This document shows positions 35,795 to 44,694 of a stretch of DNA of 64,000 nt, in pieces. The stretch lies in assembly GCA_015075185.1 (NCBI GenBank), contig JABTUW010000001.1, positions 434,001 through 498,000 of the forward strand, given 5' to 3'. Both the position numbers and the translations under genes were made by a program. Under the pieces are notes generated by a model that made no database searches, was not told the origin of the DNA, and saw only the letters and a program-made list of their open reading frames with translations. Positions within the stretch are counted from its first letter, which is position 1. Each line of letters starts with the position of its first letter. Source of the DNA: Anaerolineales bacterium. Lineage in GTDB: Bacteria > Chloroflexota > Anaerolineae > 4572-78 > J111.

Positions 35795-36760
35795 ATGTCT
35801 AATTTTGCTGTTGGTATTGATATCGGCGGCACCAAAATTGCGGCCGGCGTTATAGACGAATCGGCCAATATCATTTCTCGTTACGTCTCCAAGGCCCATG
35901 CCGGGCGGCCTCCGGCTGAAGTTATCGCCGCCAGTGTCGAAGCTTTTCATGCCGTTATGGCTCAAGCTGGGCTGCAAAACGATGCTATATCCGGTCTGGG
36001 GGTCGGCTTTGGGGGTCACGTCTATGGCGCTGCCGGGTTGATCCTGACCAGCAGCAATATGCCCGCCTGGGACAATCATCCGCTGCGCGACCATTTGCAG
36101 GCGCGTCTCGGCGTCCCGGTTGTGCTGGAAAATGACTCCAACTGCGCGGCCTGGGGAGAGTATCGTTATGGGGCAGGCCAGGGGTCACGCTACATGGCTT
36201 ACGTCACCTTCAGTACCGGTTATGGCCTGGGTATTGTGATTGACGGCCAGCTCTACCGGGGCGCAACCGGCACCGCCGGCGAATTGGCCCATACCGTCGT
36301 TCAGCTCGACGGGCCAACCTGCACCTGCGGCAAACGTGGCTGCTTGATGAGCTATGCCTCTGGCCTGGGGATTTCACGCATGGTCTGCGAGCGGCTGGAG
36401 GCTGGCGAGGAAACCTTGTTACGCCAGCTCTGCGGCCCGCATCCTGAGCGCGTATCCGGCGAGGTGGTAGCCGAAGCCGCCCAACAGGGCGACCAGGTGG
36501 CTCAGGAGGTGCTGGCGCTGGCTGGTCGCTACTTTGGTGTGGGCCTTTCTTCCGTGGTGCAGATGTTCAACCCCGACCGGATTGTCATCGGCGGGGGCCT
36601 GGCCCATATTGAGGAGTGGCTGATGAAACCCTGTTTTGCCGCGCTCAACGAAAATATTCATCCCGTGCTGGCCCATTCCGCCGAACTTGTTTACTCCAAG
36701 CTGTGGGAAGACGCCGGGATGATCGGCGCGGCCTCCCTGGTTTGGGAACAGCGTTCATGA
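35795..36760 (+). CDS. ROK family sugar kinase
   Basis: The 321-residue protein has VGIDIGGTKIAAG at the N-terminus, the catalytic region VLENDSNCAAWGE and the ROK zinc signature CTCGKRGCLMSYASG. It should phosphorylate the sugar imported or produced in this operon. GAGGAG lies shortly before the ATG at 35795. The glutamate normally following the last zinc Cys is replaced (GCLM), a minor departure. Confidence 0.9.
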   Translation: MSNFAVGIDIGGTKIAAGVIDESANIISRYVSKAHAGRPPAEVIAASVEAFHAVMAQAGLQNDAISGLGVGFGGHVYGAAGLILTSSNMPAWDNHPLRDHLQARLGVPVVLENDSNCAAWGEYRYGAGQGSRYMAYVTFSTGYGLGIVIDGQLYRGATGTAGELAHTVVQLDGPTCTCGKRGCLMSYASGLGISRMVCERLEAGEETLLRQLCGPHPERVSGEVVAEAAQQGDQVAQEVLALAGRYFGVGLSSVVQMFNPDRIVIGGGLAHIEEWLMKPCFAALNENIHPVLAHSAELVYSKLWEDAGMIGAASLVWEQRS

Positions 36761-36836
36761 GTGTACCGCATGCCCGACACCTGCCCCAGAGCCGGAGGCT
36801 CCTTAGTGGCTTTAGGTGCGGGTAATAAAAAGGTAG

Positions 36837-36905
36837 CAAGGTAGCAAGGTCGCAGAGTCTTATGATTTCCCTGTCTACCGTCTACTGTCTACTGTCTACT
36901 ATTTT
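36837..36905. repeat. Short tandem repeats: GTAGCAAG and TCTACTG families
   Basis: AGGTAGCAAGGTAGCAAGG is followed by repeated TCTACTG units. The second family also makes the inverted repeat at 51329-51382. Confidence 0.55.
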
Positions 36906-36921
36906 CCGAGGAGAAAATACT

Positions 36922-37770
36922 ATGCCTAAATTTGGTTCTCATGCTTACCTTTGGATTGACGAATGGACTCCGGAAAAAGGCAACTATGCCATTGCGGCCA
37001 CGGCCAAGACCGGGTTCGACTTGATCGAGATGCCGCTGCTCAAGCCGCAGGAGTTCGACGCGGCGGCGCACAAAAAGGCGCTGGCCCAGGCCGGGATCGA
37101 GGGGACAACCACCCTGGTGCTGCCGGATGACTGTCACCTGCCTTTTCACCCGCAAAAGGCCAGGCAGTTTTTACTCGGCGCTTTGGAAAAAGTCGAAGCG
37201 GTTGGCAGCACCTTTCTGGGGGGCTGTATTGCCTATTCCCTGGGGGTGTTTACGAACAAACCCCCGACGGCGGCCGAACGGCAGGCGGTGGTTGACGTGA
37301 TTGGCGAAGTCGCTCTGGAGGCCAAAAAGCGGGGGATTACCCTGGGCTTTGAAACGGTCAACCGCTACGAGTCCTACCTTTACAACACCCTGGCCGACGG
37401 CCGGGCGACCATCAAAGCGATTGGCGCGGACAACATTGTTCTGCATCCCGACACCTATCAAATGAACATCGAAGAGGAGGGTTTTTACCAACCCCTGGTG
37501 GACTGCGCCGACGTGCTGGGTTACATCCACATCAGCGAGAGTCACCGTGGCCTGGTTGGGAGCGGCACCATCATGTGGGACGACGTCTTCCGTGGCCTGG
37601 CCGACGCCAGGTTTAAAGGACCGCTGGTGCTGGAGTCGTTTGTAGCCATCAACCCCGACCTGATGGCAGCCACCAAGCTGTGGCGTCCACCGAATCAACC
37701 GTCGGAAGTGCTGGCCAGTGAGGGCCTCAAGTTTATGCGAGCCAAAGCCGAACAATTCGGCTTGATCTAA
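36922..37770 (+). CDS. Ketose 3-epimerase-like TIM barrel (D-tagatose 3-epimerase family)
   Basis: The 282-residue protein resembles D-tagatose/D-psicose 3-epimerases. The metal-binding residues appear in order: Glu in GFETVNRYESYL, Asp in LHPDTYQMNIEEE, His in YIHISESHRG and Glu in LVLESF. It would interconvert C3 epimers of a free ketose before phosphorylation by the ROK kinase next door. The ATG at 36922 has GAGGAG nine bases before it. It is the last gene of the operon, followed by a clear terminator. Confidence 0.85.
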   Translation: MPKFGSHAYLWIDEWTPEKGNYAIAATAKTGFDLIEMPLLKPQEFDAAAHKKALAQAGIEGTTTLVLPDDCHLPFHPQKARQFLLGALEKVEAVGSTFLGGCIAYSLGVFTNKPPTAAERQAVVDVIGEVALEAKKRGITLGFETVNRYESYLYNTLADGRATIKAIGADNIVLHPDTYQMNIEEEGFYQPLVDCADVLGYIHISESHRGLVGSGTIMWDDVFRGLADARFKGPLVLESFVAINPDLMAATKLWRPPNQPSEVLASEGLKFMRAKAEQFGLI

Positions 37771-37776
37771 AGAGAA

Positions 37777-37808
37777 GGCGGGTCAGTGACCCGCCTTTGT
37801 TTTTTAAT
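37777..37808 (+). terminator. Rho-independent terminator of the second sugar operon
   Basis: GGCGGGTCA and TGACCCGCC pair around one G, followed by TTTGTTTTTT. Confidence 0.85.
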
Positions 37809-37821
37809 AACTATTGATGAC

Positions 37822-39245
37822 TTATCCTTCGCTTGACCTGGGCTGGGCCGAGAGCGCCGCTGAGTGGCGCTGTTTTTTCTGCCATTCGGCCAAATAATAA
37901 CTGCCGATGACAAAAACCGCCGCCGCTGCTTGCAGCAAAATACCTTCCCAGGTGGGATAAACGCCAAACCAGACGCCCGTCCAGTACGGCAGGGGCAGTT
38001 CTGTGATGGGGTGGATGGGCAGCCAGCCGACCACCTGCAGCACGTGCGTCGTATGGCCAACCATCACCAGCAGCACCCCGCCGATCATGATGCCGGTAAC
38101 GATCAGCATCTTTTTGTAGGGCAGCCGGGTTTGCACGGCAAAGGTAATAATTCCCACCAGCACCGTCGCCGCCAGGCCGATTGCTACCCCGCTCAGCACG
38201 ACTGCCAGGCCGCCTTCCAGCACCAACGCCTGCAAAAACAGCACCGTTTCAAAACCTTCACGATAGACGCTGGTAAAACCCAACATCAGCAAACCGGCCA
38301 TCAAGCCGGTTTCACCGCTCAACAGGCGGCGTTTTTGCGAATGAAAACGGGCCAGCCAATCGGTCCAATACATCTGGTGGAAGAACCAGTTGGTAATTAA
38401 CAGCAGCACTCCAATGGCCAGCAGCGAAACAATCGCCTCCAACCTTTCCCCAAAGCGAGCCAGGGCTGTCAAAATTCCGTGCGCCAGCAGCCAGGTCAAC
38501 GCTGTTACTATCAGGGCCAAAGCGGCGCCCCACCACAGAGGACGGCGATACTTGCGGTTTTCACCGGCCTTGAGGCTGCCCAGCAGTGAGGCCAGAATTA
38601 AGACCGCTTCCAGGCCCTCGCGAAAAACGATGACCCCGCATTGGTGATCACTGCCAGCGGCGCGCTGTCCGCCGAGAGCAGTTCCTGCGCCGCCGCCAGC
38701 TCTGTATCCAGGACGGCCCGGCTGGTATTGATTTCACCCAGAGGAGCCTGATTTTTAATCAGATAAGCCAAGCCCTTCGCTTCGCTCTGGCCGTTCCAGA
38801 ATAACTCTTCCAAACGCAGTTTGAGTTGGGGGGCAAATACAATCAGTCTTGCCTCCGGCCCTACTTCCATGATGGCGTAAGCCTCCAGCCGGGCCGACTC
38901 GGCCAGCTCGTACTCACGGGCCCGGACCGCCCCTTCCATCTGGTCCAGCATGGAGGCAATGACATCAAAATCGCCGCTGGTGCTGCCCTGCTGCCACTCG
39001 ACAGGCATGATCTCGGTCAAAAGGGCTGTGAGTTGATCGGCGTTAGCCTGAATGAGGTCAGGATCGGCGACCTCGGTTTGGGTAGTGGCCGCTGCCAGTG
39101 GCACGTGCAGCGTTTCAAAAAGTTCAGCGGCCCGCGCCGTCCTGGCCGGGTCGCGGGCATCGAGCAGGTTTTGCAGGTCGGCAAAAGCAGCAGCAGCCCC
39201 ATCCCGAAAGGTAACGGTCTCTTGAATTTCGATCTCTTTGGTCAC
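37822..39245 (-). pseudogene. FTR1-family iron permease, frameshifted
   Basis: Two overlapping frames together encode one FTR1 permease. The first (to 38598) gives a soluble N-terminal part and runs up to VITNAG. The second resumes exactly there with VIVFREGLEAVLILASLLGS and continues through about six transmembrane segments to the end, including a second RExxE iron motif (YREGFETVLFL). Adding one G to the run at 38634-38637 joins them. The upstream junction at 39242-39245 (GTGA) may be genuine translational coupling or a second lost G, because the preceding protein ends VEYGRGVSGGR and this one opens (V)TKEIEIQETVTF, which read naturally as one chain. Confidence 0.75.
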
Positions 39246-40303
39246 CTGCCCCCGCTGACTCCCCGGCCATACTCCACAGGAACAAGCGACAGGTAGCGCA
39301 GCAGTTGGCCGGCCCGCCCCGCCTGCTCTTTGGGGCTGAGCGGTGCGGCCCGGAAATTATGCAGCGCCGCTTCGAGGGACGCCAGGGTCAGGGACAAATC
39401 CTGCCCGGTATAGGCAACCGTCCGTAACTCGGCAAACAACTGCCGGGCCTCAGCCAGCGCCGCTGCCCCCCGCTGTTCTTGATAGGCGGCTGACAGGATC
39501 ACAAAGTAGCCCTCGGCCAGAGCGGCATGCTCGGCCCGCCGGACGGCAAAGCCATTCCTGGCGGCATTTTCCAGATCGCTGAGAGCCTCATTCAAACGCG
39601 CCTGATAGGTATCCAGCAAATCGGCTCGCACTGCCAGAAGCGCATCAGCGGGCGTGACCTGCCCCTGGATGGTCCCCTTGACGGCCAGGGTCGCGTCGGC
39701 GTTGGGCCGGGAGAAGCGCGTTGCCGGGCGGAACTCGCGCAGCGGCAGCCACTCCCTGGCAGTCTGCCCCTTCCCGTTTTGCAGCGAGGTTTCGATCACC
39801 CGGTAGCTGCCCGCCAGCAAACCCGTCCAGATCTGCGCCCGCGCCATGGCCAGGGCCAAACCATCCTGGGCCGTTACCGCCTTCTCCGCAGCCGCAAAAC
39901 CGGCTTCAATCCGCCGCTGCGTTTCAGGAGCGGCTTCAGCCAGGCGGGCAGCCAGCCACGCGGCTCTGGCTTCTTTAATCACTTTGACCACTTCATCCGG
40001 CTTGTCTTGCCACAGGGCAGCATAATCAAAATTAGAGGCTCTGGCCAGGTTATAGTATTGATTGCCCGCTTCTTTCAGCCGGGCGGCGCTAACTTTGAGT
40101 TCGCCGGCTTGCTCCAGCAGGTAGGTTTTAATACCGGCCAAATCAGCCTGCGCCGCCCCGGCCGCCTGCTGACCTTCTACAGCCGCTTGTTGGGCTTCTG
40201 GCAGGGCTGCCTGGGTTTCAGGTTGGGCCGCACCCTGGCAAGCAGCCAGACAAGACAGCAAAAAGATAATGAGGCTTAGATTTATACGTCTTGGCTTGAT
40301 CAT
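39242..40303 (-). CDS. Lipoprotein partner or N-terminal half of the iron permease
   Basis: The 353-residue protein has a lipoprotein signal (LIIFLLSCLAAC), so it would be anchored outside the membrane. It continues with a largely helical, Ala/Glu-rich body reminiscent of the extracytoplasmic domains that accompany FTR1/EfeU permeases. Its C-terminus (YLSLVPVEYGRGVSGG) fits the start of the downstream frame so well that the two may be one gene broken by a single base. An AGGAGG lies upstream of the ATG. It is divergent from a DtxR-type regulator, indicating iron control. Confidence 0.7.
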   Translation of the reverse strand: MIKPRRINLSLIIFLLSCLAACQGAAQPETQAALPEAQQAAVEGQQAAGAAQADLAGIKTYLLEQAGELKVSAARLKEAGNQYYNLARASNFDYAALWQDKPDEVVKVIKEARAAWLAARLAEAAPETQRRIEAGFAAAEKAVTAQDGLALAMARAQIWTGLLAGSYRVIETSLQNGKGQTAREWLPLREFRPATRFSRPNADATLAVKGTIQGQVTPADALLAVRADLLDTYQARLNEALSDLENAARNGFAVRRAEHAALAEGYFVILSAAYQEQRGAAALAEARQLFAELRTVAYTGQDLSLTLASLEAALHNFRAAPLSPKEQAGRAGQLLRYLSLVPVEYGRGVSGGR

Positions 40304-40334
40304 GGGTTAAAACGTCCTCCTCTTTCCTTGTGAA

Positions 40335-40353
40335 TTTTATAATTTTTATAAAA
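40335..40353. promoter_or_regulatory. AT-rich palindrome, candidate iron-regulator operator
   Basis: TTTTATAATTTTTATAAAA has exact 8-bp arms around TTT. It lies about 33 bp before the iron lipoprotein start, in the spacer shared with the DtxR-type regulator. Its 15-bp core recurs identically before ferritin at 41904-41918. Confidence 0.5.
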
Positions 40354-40525
40354 AAATCTTTACAAATTATAACTTCGATGCTATAGTAGCTCTCAGACAG
40401 GCTTGATAATATAATGATCTTCAGCCGGCGATCAATAGCCTGCTGTTAAGTAAGATAATTGAGCAGGATACCTGTGGTTTTAACTGGGGTTAAAAGCTCA
40501 GCGGATTAAGAGGCGGAAACTGTTG

Positions 40526-41275
40526 ATGGAATTCGACAACTTGCCCATCCCCGAAGAGGAAATTAGCGCGACCATGCGCGACTACCTGTCCGAAATTTAC
40601 CGCCTGGGGCAGGGCGGGGTTTGGGTCAGCACGACGGCCCTGGCCGAACGGCTGAATGTCTCCGGCCCGGCGGCGGTGCGCATGGTCCGCCGCCTGCACC
40701 AGGGTGGCCTGGTAGACCACCTGCCGTACCGGGGGGTGCGTTTAACGCCGATGGGCAGCAAGGCGGCCCTGCTGGGCATTCGCCGTCACCGGCTGGTTGA
40801 GCGTTTTTTGGTGGATATACTCAAATTCGGCTGGCATGAGGTTCACGACGAGGCGGATGAGCTGCAAAAGGGCATTACCCCGCTTATCGAAGAGCGCATA
40901 GACGAGTTGATGGGCCATCCGGCGACCTGTCCCCACGGCGATCCCATTCCCACCCGGGAAGGGTTTATGCCCGAACTGAATGACAGGCCGCTGACGGTCG
41001 TTCCGCCGGGGGCGAAAGGCCAGATCAGCCGGGTGAAAACCCGCGAGCCGGAGAAACTCAAGTACCTGGCCGAAATTGGCCTGGTGCCCGGCACGCCGTT
41101 TGAATTGGTCAATCGCGCGCCGTTTAACGGCCCGCTGCGGCTCAGAATCAGTTTGACCGGGCGTGAGCAGGTCATCGGCGTTGAATTGGCCGCGGGCCTG
41201 TGGGTCACCAGCGAAATCCCCGCCCGCCCGCGCCCTGACGGGGCGAAGCAGGCTGTAATAACGTCAACGCGTTAA
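40526..41275 (+). CDS. DtxR/MntR-family metal-dependent transcriptional regulator
   Basis: The 249-residue protein has a winged helix (VSTTALAERLNVSGPAAVRMVRRLH), the DtxR dimerisation/metal domain (RHRLVERFLVDILKFGWHEVHDEADELQ, with metal-ligand Cys, His and Glu positions; CPHGDPIP) and a C-terminal FeoA/SH3-like domain (about 160-235). It represses iron or manganese genes when metal-loaded. Neighbours are an FTR1 permease (divergent) and ferritin (convergent), so it is probably their regulator. The ATG at 40526 is preferred over an adjacent TTG. Confidence 0.9.
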   Translation: MEFDNLPIPEEEISATMRDYLSEIYRLGQGGVWVSTTALAERLNVSGPAAVRMVRRLHQGGLVDHLPYRGVRLTPMGSKAALLGIRRHRLVERFLVDILKFGWHEVHDEADELQKGITPLIEERIDELMGHPATCPHGDPIPTREGFMPELNDRPLTVVPPGAKGQISRVKTREPEKLKYLAEIGLVPGTPFELVNRAPFNGPLRLRISLTGREQVIGVELAAGLWVTSEIPARPRPDGAKQAVITSTR

Positions 41276-41292
41276 TCTTTTAGAGGAAAAAG

Positions 41293-41324
41293 CAGGAGGG
41301 TCAAAGTGTACTTTGACCCTCCTG
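41293..41324. repeat. Dispersed palindrome CAGGAGGGTCAAAG/CTTTGACCCTCCTG
   Basis: Exact 14-bp arms around TGTA. A near-identical copy stands at 53773-53804, also at the end of a plus-strand gene. Confidence 0.75.
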
Positions 41325-41326
41325 AA

Positions 41327-41360
41327 AATGTCCGGCTTTTCTTTGAGCCGGACATTTTTT
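41327..41360 (+). terminator. Terminator of the DtxR-type gene
   Basis: AATGTCCGGCT and AGCCGGACATT pair around an 8-base loop and run into a T-tract. It may act on both strands for the convergent ferritin gene. Confidence 0.75.
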
Positions 41361-41373
41361 ATGACTTGCCAAA

Positions 41374-41892
41374 CTAAGCCCCGGCGGCTTCCCCCTCGGC
41401 GTCGGGGCGGGGGTTGCGAGCCAGATAATCCTCGACCAGCAGCAAGTTAGCTTCACCCGCCCGTTTGACCACGTTGAGCAGGTCGGTCATCGAAGAGACT
41501 TCTTCCAACTGCTCGGCCACAAACCATTGCAGGAATTGGCGGCTGAGATGGTCATTTTCCTTGATGGCCAGGTCTACCAGGGTGTTGATTTGCTCGGTTA
41601 CTTTCAACTCCTGATCGAGAGCCAACTGCACCGCTTCGGCGGCGGTTTCAAAATGGTTTTTAACTTCACGGGTAGCCGGCACAACAGCGACGCCGCCGGC
41701 ATCGTTGATATAGTGCAGCAATTTCATAGCATGGCCATGCTCTTCCATCGCCTGAGCCTGGAAAAACTTCGAGAGTTCGGGCAGAGTTTCGCTGTCGAAA
41801 TAGAGCGCGATAGCGATGTACTGTAATGAGGCGGTAAATTCCTCGATCACCTGCCGGTTAATGGCATCTACAACAGACTGTTTTAGTAACAT
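41374..41892 (-). CDS. Bacterial non-haem ferritin
   Basis: The 172-residue four-helix protein has ferroxidase-type residues: Glu in EEFTASLQYIAIALYF (helix A) and the Glu-x-x-His pair in MEEHGHAMKLLHYI (helix B), with later Glu residues in helices C and D. It stores iron as ferric mineral in a 24-mer. The start follows GGAG; the sirtuin stop lies a few bases upstream, so they may share a transcript. The AT palindrome overlaps this junction, suggesting separate iron control of ferritin. Confidence 0.88.
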   Translation of the reverse strand: MLLKQSVVDAINRQVIEEFTASLQYIAIALYFDSETLPELSKFFQAQAMEEHGHAMKLLHYINDAGGVAVVPATREVKNHFETAAEAVQLALDQELKVTEQINTLVDLAIKENDHLSRQFLQWFVAEQLEEVSSMTDLLNVVKRAGEANLLLVEDYLARNPRPDAEGEAAGA

Positions 41893-41896
41893 TTTT

Positions 41897-42670
41897 CTAC
41901 TCCTTATAATTTTTATAATTTAACCGGTTCAATAATTCCGGTAAAATCTGGCCGGCCGGGCCGGCCAGAGCATAGGTGGCGCTCTGAGTGAGGGGTGTCT
42001 CATCCGGGTTGATCTCGACGACGGGCATGCCCCGCCGCAGCGCTTCGTAAGGCAGCGAGGCGGCCGGCTGCACCAGGCCAGAGGTGCCGATAGCGAAAAA
42101 CAGGTCACACCGCTGGGCAGCCTCAAAGGCAGCCCGCAGCGCTTGGGGGGGAAGCGTCTCCCCAAACCAAACGACGTCTGGACGCAAATGGCCGCCACAG
42201 CGGGGACAGCGCGGCGGGACTTCAGGGCCGGGCGGCCAGGAAGTGACGATGTCTCCTTCTTCAAAACATTTGACCCGGTTGAGGTTACCGTGCAGTTCGA
42301 CGACGTTGTAACTGCCGGCCCGCTGGTGCAGGCCATCTACATTTTGGGTGATCAGGGTGAATCTGGGCATACGCCGCTCCAGTTCAGCCAGAGCCAGGTG
42401 GCCGGGATTGGGTTTGGCCTGGGCGACCAGTTCCCGCCGCCAAGCGTACCATTCCCAAACCAGCTTGGGATTGCGCCGGAAGGCTTGAGGGCTGGCCAGC
42501 TCCTCCGGGCTGTATTTGGCCCACAAACCTGTTTGGGCATCACGAAACGTGGGAATCCCACTCTCCGCCGAGATGCCGGCTCCGGTTAGAACCACCCCAT
42601 GCAAAGCTGAACGAATTACCTCGACCAACTCCGGGAGAATTAAGGAGGAAGCAGTTTGTCGGCTCATCAT
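41897..42670 (-). CDS. NAD-dependent protein deacylase (sirtuin)
   Basis: Sirtuin with VLTGAGISAESGIPTFRD (NAD binding), TQNVDGLHQRAGS and the catalytic His in ELHGNL. The zinc module shows CPRCGG clearly but only one Cys (KCFEEGD) in the first half, where a pair is common. The PDVVWFGE stretch is conserved. It removes acyl groups from lysines, producing nicotinamide and O-acyl-ADP-ribose. The ATG at 42670 is preferred over a GTG five codons upstream. The last codons (LNYKNYKE) are AT-rich and contain the candidate operator for ferritin. Confidence 0.9.
   Translation of the reverse strand: MMSRQTASSLILPELVEVIRSALHGVVLTGAGISAESGIPTFRDAQTGLWAKYSPEELASPQAFRRNPKLVWEWYAWRRELVAQAKPNPGHLALAELERRMPRFTLITQNVDGLHQRAGSYNVVELHGNLNRVKCFEEGDIVTSWPPGPEVPPRCPRCGGHLRPDVVWFGETLPPQALRAAFEAAQRCDLFFAIGTSGLVQPAASLPYEALRRGMPVVEINPDETPLTQSATYALAGPAGQILPELLNRLNYKNYKE
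41904..41918. promoter_or_regulatory. TTATAATTTTTATAA site before ferritin
   Basis: Identical to the core of the palindrome before the iron lipoprotein/permease genes and in the same orientation relative to the controlled gene. It is 11 bp before the ferritin ATG and lies within the final codons of the sirtuin gene. Confidence 0.45.
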
Positions 42671-42785
42671 GATATAGTCTACCACCCTCGTGACCAGGGT
42701 GCAATCTGAACCTGCCTTTGGGCCGCTTTACGTAAAAGAACTTTTGGGGTAAAATGGAGCAGATGGTGGCGAAGGGAGACAAACG

Positions 42786-43436
42786 TTGACTCGCTCACAG
42801 GCGCTGACCCTGGGTATATTGGCCGGATTTGTCGTCCTTGTTTTTGCGGCGATAATTGCCCTGTTGTTTATTAACCCGCTGGCTCAACTCGCGCCGCCGA
42901 CGGCCACGCCGATCCCACCCACCCCTGTGCCAACCGCTACCCCAACGCTGCCCAATTTCATGCCCACCCCCGGCCCCACGCCAACGCCGCCCGAACCGAC
43001 CGCCACCAATACCCGCGTCCCAACCAGCACTCCGCCGCCGCCCAAAGTGCCAACCGCCACCGTCGTCTTTAGCTTTCCCACCTACACCCCCACCTTTACG
43101 CCGATCCCCCCCCCCTCGACGCCGATACCGGCTACCGATACCCCCATGCCGGCCCCGCCGACCTATCCGCCCCGGCGGTACAAGGTTTCCTTTGAGGCCG
43201 GTGAGACCACGATTACTAAGGGGGACTGCACCGATCTGAAATGGGACGTCGTTGGGGCGGTTGCCGTTACCCTGGATGGGCGGAATGTCGAGCCGGAAGG
43301 AAAAAAAGAAGTCTGCCCCGACAAAGATACCGAGTACAAGCTGACTGTGCAATTCCCCGATCAGGCCCGGCTGGAGAATGAAACCATCGAGATTAACGTC
43401 GAGGACAAGACGAGTCAAAACGACAACAGTGAATAA
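42786..43436 (+). CDS. Membrane-anchored Thr/Pro-rich surface protein
   Basis: The 216-residue protein has one N-terminal transmembrane segment (about 9-31), then roughly 100 residues of Thr/Pro-rich linker with TPTP and PPPP runs, then a small beta-rich C-terminal domain (YKVSFEAGETTITKGDCTDL ... YKLTVQFPD) resembling an Ig-like fold with two cysteines. It probably extends from the cell surface. The start is a TTG with AGGGAG eight bases before it. Function unknown; this architecture is common in Chloroflexota. Confidence 0.75.
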   Translation: MTRSQALTLGILAGFVVLVFAAIIALLFINPLAQLAPPTATPIPPTPVPTATPTLPNFMPTPGPTPTPPEPTATNTRVPTSTPPPPKVPTATVVFSFPTYTPTFTPIPPPSTPIPATDTPMPAPPTYPPRRYKVSFEAGETTITKGDCTDLKWDVVGAVAVTLDGRNVEPEGKKEVCPDKDTEYKLTVQFPDQARLENETIEINVEDKTSQNDNSE

Positions 43437-43537
43437 GGTGATTGTACGTTTGACATACTTTTATAGTTGTGATAGTCTTTCCTTATAAGAATTAAAATTT
43501 TCCCCATGAAATTTAACCTTTTTATTGGAGCCAGCGC

Positions 43538-43903
43538 GTGTCGAAGGTACTGTACATAGAAGATCACCCTGCTCAGCGAGATATTCTAGCACAGATGCTG
43601 GAACTCAACGGTTTTGAAGTCGCCACCGCCAGTGACGGTCAGGAAGGGGTCGAAAAAACCCGCGCCTGGCTGCCTGATTTAATCCTGATGGACCTGCGCA
43701 TGCCTCGCATGGATGGCTTTGAGGCCATCAAAATCATCCGTTCTGAGGACAAAACGGCCAATATCCCGATTATTGCCATCTCCGCCTGGGCCAGCGCCAA
43801 ACATAAAGAACGGGCCTTGGCCGCCGGGGCCAATGAACACTTTACCAAACCCGTTGATTTGAACCGTTTGCTGACCACGATTAATCGCTATTTGAAAGGT
43901 TAA
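43538..43903 (+). CDS. Stand-alone response regulator receiver protein (CheY-like)
   Basis: The 121-residue protein is a single receiver domain: acidic pair near residues 8-9 (YIEDH), phospho-accepting Asp in LILMDLRMP (about 51) and Lys in FTKPVD (about 108). No output domain is present, so it acts by protein-protein contact or in a phosphorelay. A GTG start with GGAG upstream. No partner kinase is adjacent; the nearest is the hybrid kinase at 47756. A terminator follows. Confidence 0.9.
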   Translation: MSKVLYIEDHPAQRDILAQMLELNGFEVATASDGQEGVEKTRAWLPDLILMDLRMPRMDGFEAIKIIRSEDKTANIPIIAISAWASAKHKERALAAGANEHFTKPVDLNRLLTTINRYLKG

Positions 43904-43932
43904 TCGGCTAACGCCGCCCTCAAAGAAATTAA

Positions 43933-43968
43933 AAAGCGACCCCCTCAATCGGGGGTCGCTTTGTTTTT
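43933..43968 (+). terminator. Terminator after the receiver gene
   Basis: AAAGCGACCCCC and GGGGGTCGCTTT pair around a 6-base loop, followed by GTTTTT. Confidence 0.85.
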
Positions 43969-43987
43969 GGGATCAGCCTGCCCGGGC

Positions 43988-44569
43988 CTAGCGGTCTGAG
44001 AGCGACGAGGGCGAGCGCAGAAAGTTAACCAGCCCCAGGATCAGCAGAACCAGCAGGCCCAGCCCGGCCCAGACCAAAAAGCCCCTATCTCCCGGCAAAA
44101 CCCCGCCGCCCTGCGGTATTTGCGCCGGAGGATTGGCGGCCACGGCTGCCGGAGTAGGCGTGCCAACCTCGGTGGGGCGCAAAACCAGGGTACTGGTGGC
44201 GGTCGCATTGGGGTCTGGGGTGGCCGTATCGGCCAGGGGCGCCGCCGGCTCGCCAAAGACCGGCTCCTGCTCGGTAACCGCTGCTTCCTGCGCCGTCGGG
44301 CCAACCACCAGGGTTCCGGTCGGCGTCGGTTCCGGGGTATTGGTGGCAGTGGGCGGGATGGGCGTCATGGTGGGGGTGGGGGTCAACGTAGGCTGGGGCG
44401 CGATGACCGGCGTAGCCTGAACCACCTCCGTTTGCGTCTGGTTGGCCTGTCTCAAAGCCAGGACTGCGCCCAGGCCCAGCACGCCCACACAGATCAGGCC
44501 GACAATGGCTACCGCCAAGAGAATAAAAAGCCGGCTACTTGATTGCCCTTCGTCAACGTCGGCGCTAAT
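43988..44569 (-). CDS. Two-pass membrane protein with Thr/Pro-rich extracellular loop, probable ATT start
   Basis: The product has an N-terminal transmembrane segment (about 17-38), a Thr/Pro-rich stretch (TLTPTPTMTPIPPTATNTPE) and a C-terminal segment (FLVWAGLGLLVLLILGLVNFL) followed by a short basic end. The first common start is a TTG at 44518 that would begin inside the membrane segment. The frame continues upstream through a charged N-terminus (SADVDEGQSSSRLF) to an ATT at 44569, with GAGGT eight bases before it and a stop just beyond. ATT is therefore the likelier start. Function unknown. Confidence 0.6.
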   Translation of the reverse strand: MSADVDEGQSSSRLFILLAVAIVGLICVGVLGLGAVLALRQANQTQTEVVQATPVIAPQPTLTPTPTMTPIPPTATNTPEPTPTGTLVVGPTAQEAAVTEQEPVFGEPAAPLADTATPDPNATATSTLVLRPTEVGTPTPAAVAANPPAQIPQGGGVLPGDRGFLVWAGLGLLVLLILGLVNFLRSPSSLSDR

Positions 44570-44694
44570 GGTTTACGACCTCACTTCTCCCGACAATTTT
44601 ATCCAAAATCGGATAATCATATAATAACTCTTTTTTTCATTATGGTCAAGTAGCAAACATAATTCGACCACGGCATGTTCAAAGTCAGTAGAAA

